Source of the DNA: Rariglobus hedericola
GTDB taxonomy: Bacteria > Verrucomicrobiota > Verrucomicrobiia > Opitutales > Opitutaceae
Length of the DNA: 64,000 nucleotides
Direction of reading: 5' to 3'
NCBI RefSeq assembly: GCF_007559335.1
Contig: NZ_VMBG01000001.1
Coordinates: 1,178,001 to 1,242,000, forward strand
The notes under the pieces were generated by a model. That model did not search any database, was not told the DNA's origin, and was given only the letters and a program-made list of their open reading frames with translations. Position 1 is the first letter of the stretch. Every line of letters starts with the position of its first letter. Positions 9,633 through 18,586 of this stretch are shown piece after piece. The translations under genes and the position numbers were made by a program.

Positions 9633-10991
9633 TCAACGGCCGATGCCGTGAGCCCGGAAACCGATCGCCCGAAGCTTGGCCAAATCGACGATGTTACGAC
9701 CGTCGAAAAGCGATGCGGGTTTGTGCATGTCTGCAAAAATCTTCGTATAATCCAAAGTCTTGAACTCGTCCCATTCCGTCACGATCGCGATGGCGTGTGC
9801 ATCCAACGCCGCTTCGTAAGCACTGGTCGCGACTGTCAGCCGCGGGTTCGTCTCACCCTTCCCCAGCACATCGGACATAATCTCCGCAGCCGGCACCTTC
9901 GGGTCGTAAACCACGACGTTGGCGTGTTCCGCCAGCAAATCACGCACGACATTAATGGCGGCGGATTCACGCGTATCGTTGGTGTCTTTCTTGAAAGCGA
10001 ACCCGAATACCGCGATGCGCTTATCCGCCACCGTGTTGAACAATGACTTCAATATACGCGCTGAGAACCGGCGCTTTTGGTAGTCGTTCATCGAGACGAC
10101 TTGATTCCAATAAGCCGCCACTTCGGGCAATCCGAAGCTCTCGCATAGATAAACAAGGTTCAGGATATCCTTCTGAAAACACGATCCGCCGAAGCCCACC
10201 GACGCTTTGAGAAACTTGGGGCCGATGCGCGAATCCTTGCCAATGGCGTTGGCGACTTCGTCCACATCAGCGCCGGTAGCTTCACACAGGGCAGAGATCG
10301 CATTGATCGACGAAATGCGCTGCGCAAGAAACGCATTGGCTACCAGCTTCGAAAGTTCGGATGACCAGAGATTGGTCGTGATGATACGCTCCCGCGGAAC
10401 CCAGCGGGCATAGACGCTCACCAGCGTCTCGACGGCAGCATCACCTTCCGGCGTGCGTTCGCCACCGATCAACACCCGGTCCGGGTTAAACAAGTCCGGC
10501 ACCGCCGTGCCTTCGGCCAGGAACTCGGGATTCGACAGCACTTGGAATTTTGCGCCCGAGGTATTCGCCGCAAGAATCTGCTGAATCGTTTCGGCCGTCT
10601 TCACCGGAATCGTCGATTTCTCCACGATGATCTTGGGCGTCGTAGAAACCTCGGCGATCGTGCGGGCAACCGACTCGATGTAGCGCAGATCGGCGGCCCG
10701 GCCTGATCCGACGCCATAGGTTTTGGTCGGCGTGTTGACGGACACAAAAATGATGTCGGCGGCCGCGATAGTCGCCTTCACATCGGTCGAGAAAAAGAGA
10801 TTCCGTCCGCGCGCCTCTTTGACCACATCATCAAGACCCGGCTCGTAAATCGGCAGCGTGTCGGAATTCCACGCGGCAATGCGCGCCGCATTCATATCCA
10901 CGACGGTCACTTGGATATCCGGAGCTTTTAACGCGATGACCGCCATCGTCGGTCCACCTACATAACCGGCACCAATGCAGCAGATTTTCAT
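9633..10991 (-). CDS. ugd: UDP-glucose 6-dehydrogenase (eukaryote-like class)
   Basis: This enzyme oxidises UDP-glucose to UDP-glucuronate with 2 NAD+, supplying surface polysaccharide precursors. The 452-residue product has the Rossmann start [14 protein letters not shown], Glu156 in [10 protein letters not shown], Lys215 in [12 protein letters not shown] and catalytic Cys271 in [11 protein letters not shown]. From memory, these correspond with a constant offset to human E161, K220 and C276. Length, the [14 protein letters not shown] start and the [14 protein letters not shown] box resemble animal and plant UGDH more than the shorter E. coli-type Ugd. It lies alone between a hairpin and a sugar ABC importer. 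Confidence 0.96.
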   Translation of the reverse strand: MKICCIGAGYVGGPTMAVIALKAPDIQVTVVDMNAARIAAWNSDTLPIYEPGLDDVVKEARGRNLFFSTDVKATIAAADIIFVSVNTPTKTYGVGSGRAADLRYIESVARTIAEVSTTPKIIVEKSTIPVKTAETIQQILAANTSGAKFQVLSNPEFLAEGTAVPDLFNPDRVLIGGERTPEGDAAVETLVSVYARWVPRERIITTNLWSSELSKLVANAFLAQRISSINAISALCEATGADVDEVANAIGKDSRIGPKFLKASVGFGGSCFQKDILNLVYLCESFGLPEVAAYWNQVVSMNDYQKRRFSARILKSLFNTVADKRIAVFGFAFKKDTNDTRESAAINVVRDLLAEHANVVVYDPKVPAAEIMSDVLGKGETNPRLTVATSAYEAALDAHAIAIVTEWDEFKTLDYTKIFADMHKPASLFDGRNIVDLAKLRAIGFRAHGIGR

Positions 10992-11074
10992 AGAATACGT
11001 GGGGGTTAAAGTGTCGGCGCCCTTTCAGAAATCCAAGGAGGATTTTGCCCAAGTGCGTTAAATTCAAACGACCC

Positions 11075-11105
11075 AAAAAAGCCCGCTCCCATAAAGGAAG
11101 CGGGC
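11075..11105 (-). terminator. Intrinsic terminator after sugar ABC operon
   Basis: On the minus strand a GC-rich stem (GCCCGCTTCC/GGGAGCGGGC, one side shortened) with a short TTTAT-type loop is followed by six T's (A's at 11075-11080 on the plus strand). It lies 32 bases after the stop of the ABC ATPase gene. Confidence 0.88.
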
Positions 11106-11136
11106 GGGCTCGATCAGGCTGCGAGCAAAGAAAGAT

Positions 11137-12267
11137 TTATTTAAGAACCTTCTCTGTCGCGGCGTCGAACATGTGGGCGTTCTCCAGCTTGAGCGTGACC
11201 TTGATCTTCTGGTCGGTGTCAAAGCGGTCGGTGGGATTGACGCGTGCAATGAACGACGAGGCGCCCGTGGTGAGATAGAGGTAGGTTTCCGAGCCCATCG
11301 GTTCGGAAACTTCCACTTTCACCTCGATGGTGCGGCCGGCATCAGGGTTGGTGATGGTCAGCGTGTCCTGCACATCTTCCGGACGAATGCCGAAGACGAC
11401 CGGCTTGCCGACATAACCCGCCGCCTTGGCGGAGAGCTTGGCATCCAGTGTGATGACGATGGGAGCGGCCTTCTCGTTGGTTTCAACGAATTGAAGCGCA
11501 TTGTCGTTCTGTTTGATCGTGCCCTTGAAGAAGTTCATGGCCGGGCTGCCGATGAAGCCGGCGACGAACAAATTCTCGGGGCTATTGTAAAGTTCGAGCG
11601 GCGCGGCGACCTGCATGATGTAGCCGTCCTTCATGACGCAGATGCGATCGCCCATCGTCATCGCCTCGACCTGGTCATGTGTGACGTAAATCATCGTCGC
11701 ACCCAGCCGGGAATGGAGCTTGGAAATCTCGGTGCGCGTGGTCACGCGCATCTTGGCATCGAGATTGGAGAGCGGTTCGTCGAAGAGGAATACCTTGGGC
11801 TTGCGCACGATCGCGCGACCGACGGCGACACGCTGGCGTTGACCGCCGGAAAGCGCCTTGGGCTTACGGTCAAGATACGGGTCGAGGCCGAGCATGGCGG
11901 ATGCCTCGCGCACGCGCTGGTCGATCTCGGCCTTGGGGAATTTACGCAGCTTCAGGCCGAACGCCATGTTGTCGTAAACCGTCATGTGCGGATACAGCGC
12001 GTAGTTCTGGAAAACCATCGCGATGTCACGATCCTTGGGGAGCACGTTGTTCACCACGCGACCATCGATCGAAATCGTGCCGCCCGAAATCTCCTCCAAA
12101 CCGGCGACCATGCGCAGGGTCGTGGATTTGCCGCAGCCCGACGGACCGACGAGCACCATGAACTCACGATCATTGATCTCGAGGTTGATACCGTGAACGA
12201 CTTTTACGTCCGGGCCTCCGCTGCCGGGGTAGATTTTAACGAGATCCTTGATTTGAACAGTGGCCAT
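11137..12267 (-). CDS. Sugar ABC transporter ATP-binding protein (MalK/UgpC/MsmK type)
   Basis: The 376-residue ATPase energises a carbohydrate importer at the inner membrane. It shows Walker [10 protein letters not shown] (41-49), the Q-loop [13 protein letters not shown], signature LSGGQRQR (139-146), Walker B VFLFDEP (159-165) and the switch His in [15 protein letters not shown]-terminal TOBE/MalK regulatory region starts around residue 240, which separates this class from other importer ATPases. It is the third gene of the permease-permease-ATPase set on this strand, 60 bases after the second permease. The substrate cannot be read from the ATPase, and such subunits can serve several importers. 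Confidence 0.94.
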   Translation of the reverse strand: MATVQIKDLVKIYPGSGGPDVKVVHGINLEINDREFMVLVGPSGCGKSTTLRMVAGLEEISGGTISIDGRVVNNVLPKDRDIAMVFQNYALYPHMTVYDNMAFGLKLRKFPKAEIDQRVREASAMLGLDPYLDRKPKALSGGQRQRVAVGRAIVRKPKVFLFDEPLSNLDAKMRVTTRTEISKLHSRLGATMIYVTHDQVEAMTMGDRICVMKDGYIMQVAAPLELYNSPENLFVAGFIGSPAMNFFKGTIKQNDNALQFVETNEKAAPIVITLDAKLSAKAAGYVGKPVVFGIRPEDVQDTLTITNPDAGRTIEVKVEVSEPMGSETYLYLTTGASSFIARVNPTDRFDTDQKIKVTLKLENAHMFDAATEKVLK

Positions 12268-12327
12268 GAGGTTTATGGAATTTTATGCAACTAAGAGTAA
12301 TTTCAATGATGCGCGCCGAACAAAAAA

Positions 12328-13317
12328 TCAACCTTTCACGGCGCCGGCCGAAAGACCGCGGACGAAAAGACGCATGCAGAATAGGAAGATGACGATCAAG
12401 GGGATCGAAGCAATGAAGTAGGCGGCCATCATCTGGCCCCACTGCTTCACGTATTCGCCGTCGAGGTAGATCAGTCCCACGCCGAGGGTGAAGAGCTCCT
12501 TGTCGCGCAGAATGATCAGCGAGAGAAGGAAGTCATTCCATTGCCCAAGGAAGCACAGGATTGAAAGCGTGCCGATGATCGAGCCGGACATGGGGATGAC
12601 CACGTTGCGGATCTGATCGATGTGGGAAGCCCCATCCATTTCAGCGGCTTCGAACAGGTCCTTGGGCAGGTCCTCGATGAAGTTGCGTAGCACAAAAATA
12701 TTAAACACCTGGCCGCCGGCGACGCCGACGATGACCAGCGCCCAGAGCGTGTTGAGCAACGACAGCTCCTTCAACAGGCTGAACAACGGCACGATGTTGG
12801 CCACGCCCGGCATCAGCATGAGCACGAGAAACGCCGACCAAAGCACGTTGGAAAACGGCATCTTGTAACGCGCAAAGAAATACGCGCCAAAAATAGCCAG
12901 CGTGAGCGTGAAGAACGTTCCGGTCACCGCCACGAACACAGTGTTGGCGATGTAAGGTCCGATCAGCTTCAGACCGAAGTTCCAGTTTTTGACTTTGTAG
13001 ACGGACAGATCGAAGGACTTCTCCGCCGTCTTGACGGAAGGGTCGGACGGCTTGGCCGACGAAAAGGCCTCACTCCAGTCGGCGACGCGTGTTTTCACAG
13101 TCTCCGTGCCGTCGGCCGCCTGTCGCGTCTCGACCACACTGAAGGGCGGAGTCGGCGCCCACGGGTTGCGCAGGAAGCTGGCGTTGTCCTTAAAGGACAC
13201 TTGAAACATCATGTAGAGCGGGAACAGCTCGATGATGATAAATGCACAAATGATAAGGTGCTTGGGCCAGTCCTTCTGCTTGTGCGAACCGACGAAATCC
13301 TTGGGAGCGGTGCTCAT
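12328..13317 (-). CDS. Carbohydrate ABC transporter permease (MalG type)
   Basis: This inner-membrane permease has 329 residues. It carries an N-terminal TM segment (LIICAFIIIELFPLYMMF), a periplasmic region of about 90 residues containing a Ser/Thr/Lys-rich insert, and then about five more TM helices. The cytoplasmic EAA loop EAAEMDGASHIDQIRNVVIP, which contacts the ATPase, is clear. Its start lies one base after the upstream MalF-type gene ends, so the two are tightly coupled. The periplasmic loop (around KTRVADWSEAFSS) is longer than in most MalG homologues. Confidence 0.92.
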   Translation of the reverse strand: MSTAPKDFVGSHKQKDWPKHLIICAFIIIELFPLYMMFQVSFKDNASFLRNPWAPTPPFSVVETRQAADGTETVKTRVADWSEAFSSAKPSDPSVKTAEKSFDLSVYKVKNWNFGLKLIGPYIANTVFVAVTGTFFTLTLAIFGAYFFARYKMPFSNVLWSAFLVLMLMPGVANIVPLFSLLKELSLLNTLWALVIVGVAGGQVFNIFVLRNFIEDLPKDLFEAAEMDGASHIDQIRNVVIPMSGSIIGTLSILCFLGQWNDFLLSLIILRDKELFTLGVGLIYLDGEYVKQWGQMMAAYFIASIPLIVIFLFCMRLFVRGLSAGAVKG

Positions 13318-13318
13318 A

Positions 13319-14266
13319 TTATTTGTCCACCCTCACGTATTTGTTATTTAGGAAAGTCAGCAGGAGAATGAACACGAAGAGGATCATGCCCACCGCGCAC
13401 GCGTAACCGAATTCACCGGCCACGAACGCTTTGTTATACATCCACAAGCCGGGAACCATGCCACGGCCGCCCGCGCCGCCGGACTCGCCAAGGAGCAACA
13501 GCTGCAAGCCGTAACCCTGCAGCGTGCCGATCACCAGCAGCACGAGGGAAAGACGCACCTGCGTGAGAATCAGCGGCAGTTCGATGTAGATAAATTTCTT
13601 AAAAGGACCGACGCCATCCAGCTCGGCGGCTTCGTAGATTTCCTGGCCGATCGACTGCAAACCGGCGAGGTAGATGAGCACGCCCACCGCACCGATCCAA
13701 GGGAAGCCCCAGATGAAGAGCGAAGGCAGGATCAAGTCCGGTTGCGAAAGCCAGCCAATCGGGGCGTTTTCAAAAAACAGCCCCCAACCAAACACTTGGT
13801 CGAGCGATACGAGCAGGGTCTTGATGCCGGTAAAATCGAGGATGTTATTCAACACACCCATGTTCGGATCGAAAAAGAATTTCCAGATGAAGAGCGTCAC
13901 CAGGCTCGGCACGATCATCGGCACCACGAGCATGACACGGTAAAGATACTGCCACCGGTCGCTTTTCACGCGATGGATGAGCACGGCCATGATGATCGAA
14001 GGGATCATCTTGAAGAGATTGAAAACGATCAGGATAGAAACCGTCTTAAACGAGCCCCAGAGCACTTGGTCTCCGAACGCGCGCTTGAAGTTGTCCAAAC
14101 CGATCAACTGCTTGGTCTCGCCACCGGCCCAATCAAAAAAACTGTGGTAAATGGCACTGGCCGCAGGGAAGTAAGAAAAGGTTACGACGAGCAGCAGCGA
14201 GGGCACGATGAGGAAATAGAGTTTCCACTCGCGCAAAGCTTTCTGTCGGGAAATGGGGAATGCCAT
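13319..14266 (-). CDS. Carbohydrate ABC transporter permease (MalF type)
   Basis: This 315-residue integral membrane permease is the first gene of the importer operon. It has an N-terminal helix (LYFLIVPSLLLVVTFSYFPAA), further helices, and the EAA loop EAAELDGVGPFKKFIYIELP before the last helices. It lacks the long periplasmic domain of E. coli MalF and so is closer to the MsmF/LacF type. No periplasmic binding protein gene is adjacent; this is unusual for such an operon and means the substrate specificity factor is encoded elsewhere. A short palindrome lies 30 bases upstream of the start. Confidence 0.92.
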   Translation of the reverse strand: MAFPISRQKALREWKLYFLIVPSLLLVVTFSYFPAASAIYHSFFDWAGGETKQLIGLDNFKRAFGDQVLWGSFKTVSILIVFNLFKMIPSIIMAVLIHRVKSDRWQYLYRVMLVVPMIVPSLVTLFIWKFFFDPNMGVLNNILDFTGIKTLLVSLDQVFGWGLFFENAPIGWLSQPDLILPSLFIWGFPWIGAVGVLIYLAGLQSIGQEIYEAAELDGVGPFKKFIYIELPLILTQVRLSLVLLVIGTLQGYGLQLLLLGESGGAGGRGMVPGLWMYNKAFVAGEFGYACAVGMILFVFILLLTFLNNKYVRVDK

Positions 14267-14295
14267 TGGGTCGGGTTAACAAAGGGTAAAGTCAT

Positions 14296-14307
14296 CCGGT
14301 AAACCGG
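14296..14307. promoter_or_regulatory. Candidate operator palindrome upstream of sugar importer
   Basis: CCGGT-AA-ACCGG is a perfect 5-2-5 inverted repeat 30-41 bases upstream of the first permease start. LacI-family regulators of sugar operons use short symmetrical sites of this kind. No regulator gene is next to it, so the assignment is tentative. Confidence 0.3.
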
Positions 14308-14392
14308 CAGATTTTTAAGACACACCTATGCACGCGCCGCCGTCCACCCTTTTTTACGCGGAAACCAAAAACCAACGCCGCCCCCTTTGGAC

Positions 14393-15388
14393 TTATGCGA
14401 ACGTAATCACGATTTTGCCGAACTGACCGCCCTTCTCCATCAGATCAAAAGCCGCTTCCGCCTCGGTCAGCGGAAACGTGTCGCTCACCACCGGCACGAT
14501 CCGGTGGCGGTCAACCAACACCATCATTGCCTCCCAGTCCCCCGGGCTGCCCATCGTCGTCCCCAAAAGCGAAAGCTGACGCCAGAAAATCTTCCGCATC
14601 GGTAGCACCGGCGGATTACCCCGCGTCGCTCCAAAAAACACCAAGCGACCGCCCGGCGCCGCCAGATCGACCAGCGACTCAAACCCGTCACCACCCGCGC
14701 TGTCCACGATCACATCAAACGCATGCCCCGCGTGAACCGCCGTCTTGGCCCATCCCGTGTGCGTATAATTAAATCCGCCCGCCGCACCCAATTGAATGGC
14801 CTTGGCGATTTTTTCATCGCTGCCCGAGGTCACATAGACCTGCGCGCCGTGCGCGACCGCAAATTGCAAAGCGAACAACGCCACGCCGCCGCCCACGCCG
14901 CTGATCAGCACTTTCTCACCGGGACGGACTGCCGCCCGACTGAATAACGCCCGATACGCCGTCAGTCCTGCCAAAGGTAACGCCGCCGCCTCGGTCCATG
15001 ATAGATGCGACGGTTTTACGGCGAGCTGAGTCACCGGCACCGAAATGACCTCGGCCAGCGTGCCGTCGCGCGGCAATCCGAGGATGGTGAAATCGGGGCT
15101 TTGCGCGCGCTCCTGCGCCCCCCAGCCAAATGACGGATTTATAATCACCTCGCTGCCCACCCAGACGGGATCGACTCCGGCGCCCACGCTTTCCACCACG
15201 CCGGCGCCGTCTGAACCCGGTTGCGCCGGAAACTTCAGCCCGGCGTATTGCCCAAGTTTGATCCATACATCGCGATGATTGAGTGCGGCCGCTTTGAGCC
15301 GCACCCGGGCTTCACCCGCCACCGGTTCCGGAGCAGGAATCTCCACAATAGAAAGGGCGTTAATGGCGGTGAGATGGACGGCGCGCAT
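14393..15388 (-). CDS. Zinc-independent medium-chain dehydrogenase/quinone oxidoreductase family
   Basis: The 331-residue product belongs to the medium-chain dehydrogenase/reductase superfamily. It has an N-terminal GroES-like domain (ARVRLKAAALNHRDVWIKLG) and a Rossmann NAD(P)-binding domain with VLISGVGGGVALFALQFA around residue 160. The four structural-zinc cysteines of classical alcohol dehydrogenases are absent, which favours a quinone reductase or enoyl reductase-like role. The exact substrate is unknown. It stands alone between the importer operon and the divergent pseudouridine synthase gene. Confidence 0.88.
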   Translation of the reverse strand: MRAVHLTAINALSIVEIPAPEPVAGEARVRLKAAALNHRDVWIKLGQYAGLKFPAQPGSDGAGVVESVGAGVDPVWVGSEVIINPSFGWGAQERAQSPDFTILGLPRDGTLAEVISVPVTQLAVKPSHLSWTEAAALPLAGLTAYRALFSRAAVRPGEKVLISGVGGGVALFALQFAVAHGAQVYVTSGSDEKIAKAIQLGAAGGFNYTHTGWAKTAVHAGHAFDVIVDSAGGDGFESLVDLAAPGGRLVFFGATRGNPPVLPMRKIFWRQLSLLGTTMGSPGDWEAMMVLVDRHRIVPVVSDTFPLTEAEAAFDLMEKGGQFGKIVITFA

Positions 15389-15488
15389 GATTGCCCATCC
15401 TATCCCGAAATCGCTCCAACGCCAAAAAAAACATCAAATTCCTGACTTCTGCCCGTTCGCTTCCTGCCCATAAGCTACCGCCCTTCCC

Positions 15489-16055
15489 GTGCTCCTCGCA
15501 TTCAACAAACCTTACGGCGTGCTTTCCCAGTTCACGCCCGAGCCCGGCTCGGCCTGGCGCACGCTGGCCGACTTCAAGCTCCCTAAAAACGTCTATGCGC
15601 TCGGCCGTCTCGACGCCGATTCCGAGGGTCTGCTCCTGCTCTCCGACGAACCCGGATTAAACTCCCGCTTGCTTGATCCCAAAAACGCCCACCGCCGCGA
15701 ATACTGGGTGCACGTTGAAGGAGTGCCCTCCGACACCGCTCTCGCTCAACTCGCCGGTGGCGTAAAAATCGGCGACCACCTCACCCTGCCCGCGCAAGCC
15801 CGCCGGCTCGATCCCGCACCGGCCATCCCGCCTCGCGATCCACCGGTTCGCTTTCGTAAAACCGTCCCCGACTCCTGGATCGCGATTGAATTGATCGAGG
15901 GCAAAAACCGCCAGGTGCGCCGTATGACTGCTGCCGTGGGCCATCCCACCCTCCGCTTGGTGCGCGCGCGGATCGGCACACTTGAATTGGGCCAGTTAAA
16001 AGCCGGGGCATGGCGTGAGCTCACCCCGGCCGAACGCACCGCAGTCTTTGGTTAA
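15489..16055 (+). CDS. RluE-like 23S rRNA pseudouridine synthase (RsuA family)
   Basis: This 188-residue enzyme isomerises a uridine in rRNA. The catalytic Asp is in the motif GRLDADSEGLLLLSDE. The N-terminal FNKPYGVLSQF and the C-terminal EGKNRQVRRMTAAVGHPTLRLVR box are characteristic. The short length without an S4 domain fits the RluE subgroup, which modifies U2457 in E. coli 23S rRNA; the target here is inferred by homology. The start codon is GTG directly before the conserved LLAFNKPYG; no upstream ATG in frame is plausible. Confidence 0.9.
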   Translation: MLLAFNKPYGVLSQFTPEPGSAWRTLADFKLPKNVYALGRLDADSEGLLLLSDEPGLNSRLLDPKNAHRREYWVHVEGVPSDTALAQLAGGVKIGDHLTLPAQARRLDPAPAIPPRDPPVRFRKTVPDSWIAIELIEGKNRQVRRMTAAVGHPTLRLVRARIGTLELGQLKAGAWRELTPAERTAVFG

Positions 16056-16066
16056 CTACGCGCCGT

Positions 16067-16717
16067 TCAGATGTGCGTGATCACATCCGCGATCGGGAAA
16101 CGCACCTTGGGCAGCGCCGCGTATTTATCATCCGCAGCGCGATAACCCGCCGGACACGCACACAGCGTCGTGTAGCCAGTTCCCGTCAGTCCGAGCAGCT
16201 CGTCATACTTGGCTGGCTCGATGCCTTCCATCGGGCAGGTATCGATCCCCAACAAAGCGGCCGACGCCATGAACTGTCCCAGCGCGATGTAAACCTGACG
16301 CGATTGCCATGTATCCAGAAACCCCTTGGCGCGTGCGCCATCGAGACTGCCCATGATCACCTTTTTGAAAGGTGCCATCGCTTCCGTTGTGATTCCGCGC
16401 ACCTCGGCAGTGCGCTCCATGTAACGGTCGATATGCGCCTCATCGAGGTTCGTCTTGAAAACAAAAATCACTAGATGCGAGGCCTCCGCGACCTGCGTTT
16501 GTCCCCACGAACAGGAAACCAATTTCGCGCGAAGCTCGGCATTATCGACGACGATAAACTTCCACGGTTGAGCGCCAAAGGACGACGGCGACAACACGAG
16601 TGATTCCTCGAGCGCGGTCCAGGTTTCAGCAGGTATCTTTTTTTGCGCATCAAACTTCTTGGTGGCGTAGCGCCATTTCAAAGCATCGAGCAACTGGCCG
16701 GTCGGAATGGTAGTCAT
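16067..16717 (-). CDS. Nitroreductase family NAD(P)H-dependent oxidoreductase
   Basis: This 216-residue FMN-dependent reductase is of the NfsB/YdgI type. The N-terminal WRYATKKFDAQKKIP with the SPSSFGAQPWKFIVV motif binds FMN. The segment GIDTCPMEGIEPAKYDELLGL near residue 160 and the C-terminal CPAGYRAADDKYAALPKVRF are typical. The likely role is reduction of quinones, nitroaromatics or electrophilic enals; the physiological substrate is unknown. It lies just downstream of the Old Yellow Enzyme gene (80-base gap) on the same strand, suggesting a common detoxification function. Confidence 0.9.
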   Translation of the reverse strand: MTTIPTGQLLDALKWRYATKKFDAQKKIPAETWTALEESLVLSPSSFGAQPWKFIVVDNAELRAKLVSCSWGQTQVAEASHLVIFVFKTNLDEAHIDRYMERTAEVRGITTEAMAPFKKVIMGSLDGARAKGFLDTWQSRQVYIALGQFMASAALLGIDTCPMEGIEPAKYDELLGLTGTGYTTLCACPAGYRAADDKYAALPKVRFPIADVITHI

Positions 16718-16797
16718 GGTATATAAAAGGAATTAACGCCGCCATCGGCTGATGAGGGAATCAGTATCAATCTGCGCAAATGGCGAGCCCAAGACCG

Positions 16798-17865
16798 TTA
16801 CGCCAACGCGGGATAATCGGTATAACCACGGCTGCGATCTCCCGCCTCGCCATTACTATAAAACGTGCCGCTATCCGGCGCGTTCAGTGCAGCCCCGGTG
16901 CTAAACCGCTCCGGTAAATCAGGATTGGCAATGAAGAGCTTTCCCCACGCCACCGCATCAGCATTGCCGGCGGCAATCTCCGCTTCCGCGCTTTCGGCGG
17001 TGAACCCCTGATTGGCAATAAACACCCCGCCAAACGCCTTCTTCAACGCCGGTCCGAGTCGGGGCTCCGCCTCACCTTCGCGTGCGCACAAGAAAGCAAG
17101 TCCCCGCCGCCCGGCTTCACGGGCAACATAACCGAACGTCTCCGCCGGGTTCGAATCCTTCATATCGTGGCTGTCACTGCGCGGAGCGAGATGCAGACCC
17201 ACACGATCCGCGCCCCACACCGAAACCGCGGCATCCACCGCGGCCAGCATCAACCGCGCACGATTCTCGATCGAACCGCCGTAGTTGTCCGTGCGTGTAT
17301 TCGTTCCGTCCTGTAAAAACTGATCGAGCAAATAACCGTTGGCCCCATGAATTTCTACGCCATCGAAACCGGCATCCTTCGCGTTTTGCGCACCACGGCG
17401 ATAAGCCTCAATCACACCGTCAATTTCCGCCAGCGTCAGCGCACGCGGCACGGGGAAATCCTGATAGGGGCGCAACAGGCTCACATGGCCCGCTGCGGCA
17501 ATCGCGCTCGGAGCGACCGGCTGCGCACCGTTCAGATAAACCGGATGCGAAATGCGTCCGACATGCCAGAGCTGCAAGACGATCAATCCGCCCGCTTCGT
17601 GCACGGCCTTCGTGACCGTCTTCCAACCTTCGACCTGTTCTTGGGACCAGATTCCCGGAGTGTCCGGATAACCCACGCCCATCGGGTCGACCGCCGTAGC
17701 CTCGGAAATAATCAAACCCGCGGACGCCCGCTGGCGGTAATACTCCGCCATGAGCAGGGTCGGCACGCGGCCGGCGCCTGCACGGCAGCGCGTGAGCGGA
17801 GCCATGACGATACGATTGCGAAGGTTGAACGCGCCCGCGCGCAAAGGTGTGTGAAGCTGGGACAT
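16798..17865 (-). CDS. Old Yellow Enzyme family alkene reductase (NemA-like)
   Basis: This 355-residue FMN protein reduces activated C=C bonds such as those of maleimides and enones. It shows NRIVMAPLTRCRAG at the N-terminus, LQLWHVGRISHP (substrate region), and GVEIHGANGYLLDQFLQDGTN followed by RTDNYGGSIENR. The phosphate-binding end is FIANQGFTAESAEA. The start MSQLHTPLRAGAF was chosen because it aligns with NemA; an ATG three codons upstream (17874) has a better-placed purine-rich GGAGG and is possible. A 7-bp hairpin lies between it and the TetR gene upstream, whose arrangement recalls nemR-nemA. Confidence 0.93.
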   Translation of the reverse strand: MSQLHTPLRAGAFNLRNRIVMAPLTRCRAGAGRVPTLLMAEYYRQRASAGLIISEATAVDPMGVGYPDTPGIWSQEQVEGWKTVTKAVHEAGGLIVLQLWHVGRISHPVYLNGAQPVAPSAIAAAGHVSLLRPYQDFPVPRALTLAEIDGVIEAYRRGAQNAKDAGFDGVEIHGANGYLLDQFLQDGTNTRTDNYGGSIENRARLMLAAVDAAVSVWGADRVGLHLAPRSDSHDMKDSNPAETFGYVAREAGRRGLAFLCAREGEAEPRLGPALKKAFGGVFIANQGFTAESAEAEIAAGNADAVAWGKLFIANPDLPERFSTGAALNAPDSGTFYSNGEAGDRSRGYTDYPALA

Positions 17866-17904
17866 GCATCCCATGCTAATTGGCCGCCTCCGCGTAACAA
17901 GTGG

Positions 17905-17925
17905 CCTGCGACGATTTTTCGCAGG
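17905..17925. promoter_or_regulatory. Inverted repeat between tetR-like and OYE genes
   Basis: CCTGCGA and TCGCAGG form a perfect 7-bp inverted repeat with a 7-nt spacer, 40-60 bases upstream of the OYE start. It lacks a following T-tract on the minus strand, so an operator or attenuator role is as likely as termination. Confidence 0.4.
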
Positions 17926-17941
17926 AATTTTGTTCTCCGGC

Positions 17942-18556
17942 TCAGGCCACCTGCGCCTCGGGGCACTTGGCGTGTAAATGCGCCAGCACCTGTTCGCCCA
18001 GATCGCGGAGCATCTCCGCATCATTATGAATGCGGGCCTGCGTGATCATGCCGGCGTAATACGCCAGCGCACAACGCGCCTTGGCCGCAGGGTCGCCCGC
18101 GCCGATCAGTCCGAGTTCCTGCGCATCGCGGATAGCCGTCTCCCAATACTTCGCGTTTCGCGCCAGGATTTCCTGTATTTTTTCGCGAATACGTTCGTCC
18201 TGGTTGCAAATCTCGGAGCCTACCGAACAGAGCGGACAACCCAGAACCTTGCCCGTGCGCACCTTGATATCGACCTGCTTCTGATAGCTGTAGGCGCAGC
18301 GCGCACGAATGCGATCCAGCGGATGAACCGCCGGCGAAAAATGTTCGTCCCAAAGAGCGCGTTGGTTGTTGGAATTCAGCTCCAACGCAGCCACGGCGAG
18401 ATCGGACTTAGATTCGTAGAAGTAGTAAAAGCTGCCTTTTTTGACCTTCGCGCGCTGGCAGATGTCGTCGATCGTGACCGCGCCATAGCTCTCTTCCCAC
18501 ATCAGGTCGAGGGCGGCGGTCATCAGACGTTCGCTGGCATCACTGGTTCTACCCAT
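17942..18556 (-). CDS. TetR/AcrR family transcriptional regulator
   Basis: The 204-residue repressor has an N-terminal helix-turn-helix: MTAALDLMWEESYGAVTIDDICQ then AKVKKGSFYYFYESKSDLA (residues about 12-55). The ligand-binding domain contains a cysteine-rich segment GCPLCSVGSEIC near residue 107, where many relatives have GCPLGNL-type sequence. Because the next gene is an Old Yellow Enzyme, the cysteines could sense electrophiles as in E. coli NemR; that is inference. A perfect 6-1-6 palindrome lies directly before its start codon, consistent with autoregulation. It follows the symporter gene by 30 bases on the same strand. Confidence 0.93.
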   Translation of the reverse strand: MGRTSDASERLMTAALDLMWEESYGAVTIDDICQRAKVKKGSFYYFYESKSDLAVAALELNSNNQRALWDEHFSPAVHPLDRIRARCAYSYQKQVDIKVRTGKVLGCPLCSVGSEICNQDERIREKIQEILARNAKYWETAIRDAQELGLIGAGDPAAKARCALAYYAGMITQARIHNDAEMLRDLGEQVLAHLHAKCPEAQVA

Positions 18557-18558
18557 GG

Positions 18559-18571
18559 GCGCAACTTGCGC
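18559..18571. promoter_or_regulatory. Candidate TetR operator (6-1-6 palindrome)
   Basis: GCGCAA-C-TTGCGC is a perfect inverted repeat immediately upstream of the TetR-like start codon, within a 30-base gap. TetR-family proteins usually bind short palindromes overlapping their own promoters or starts. Confidence 0.45.
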
Positions 18572-18586
18572 ACCGTCCGCTTAAGA

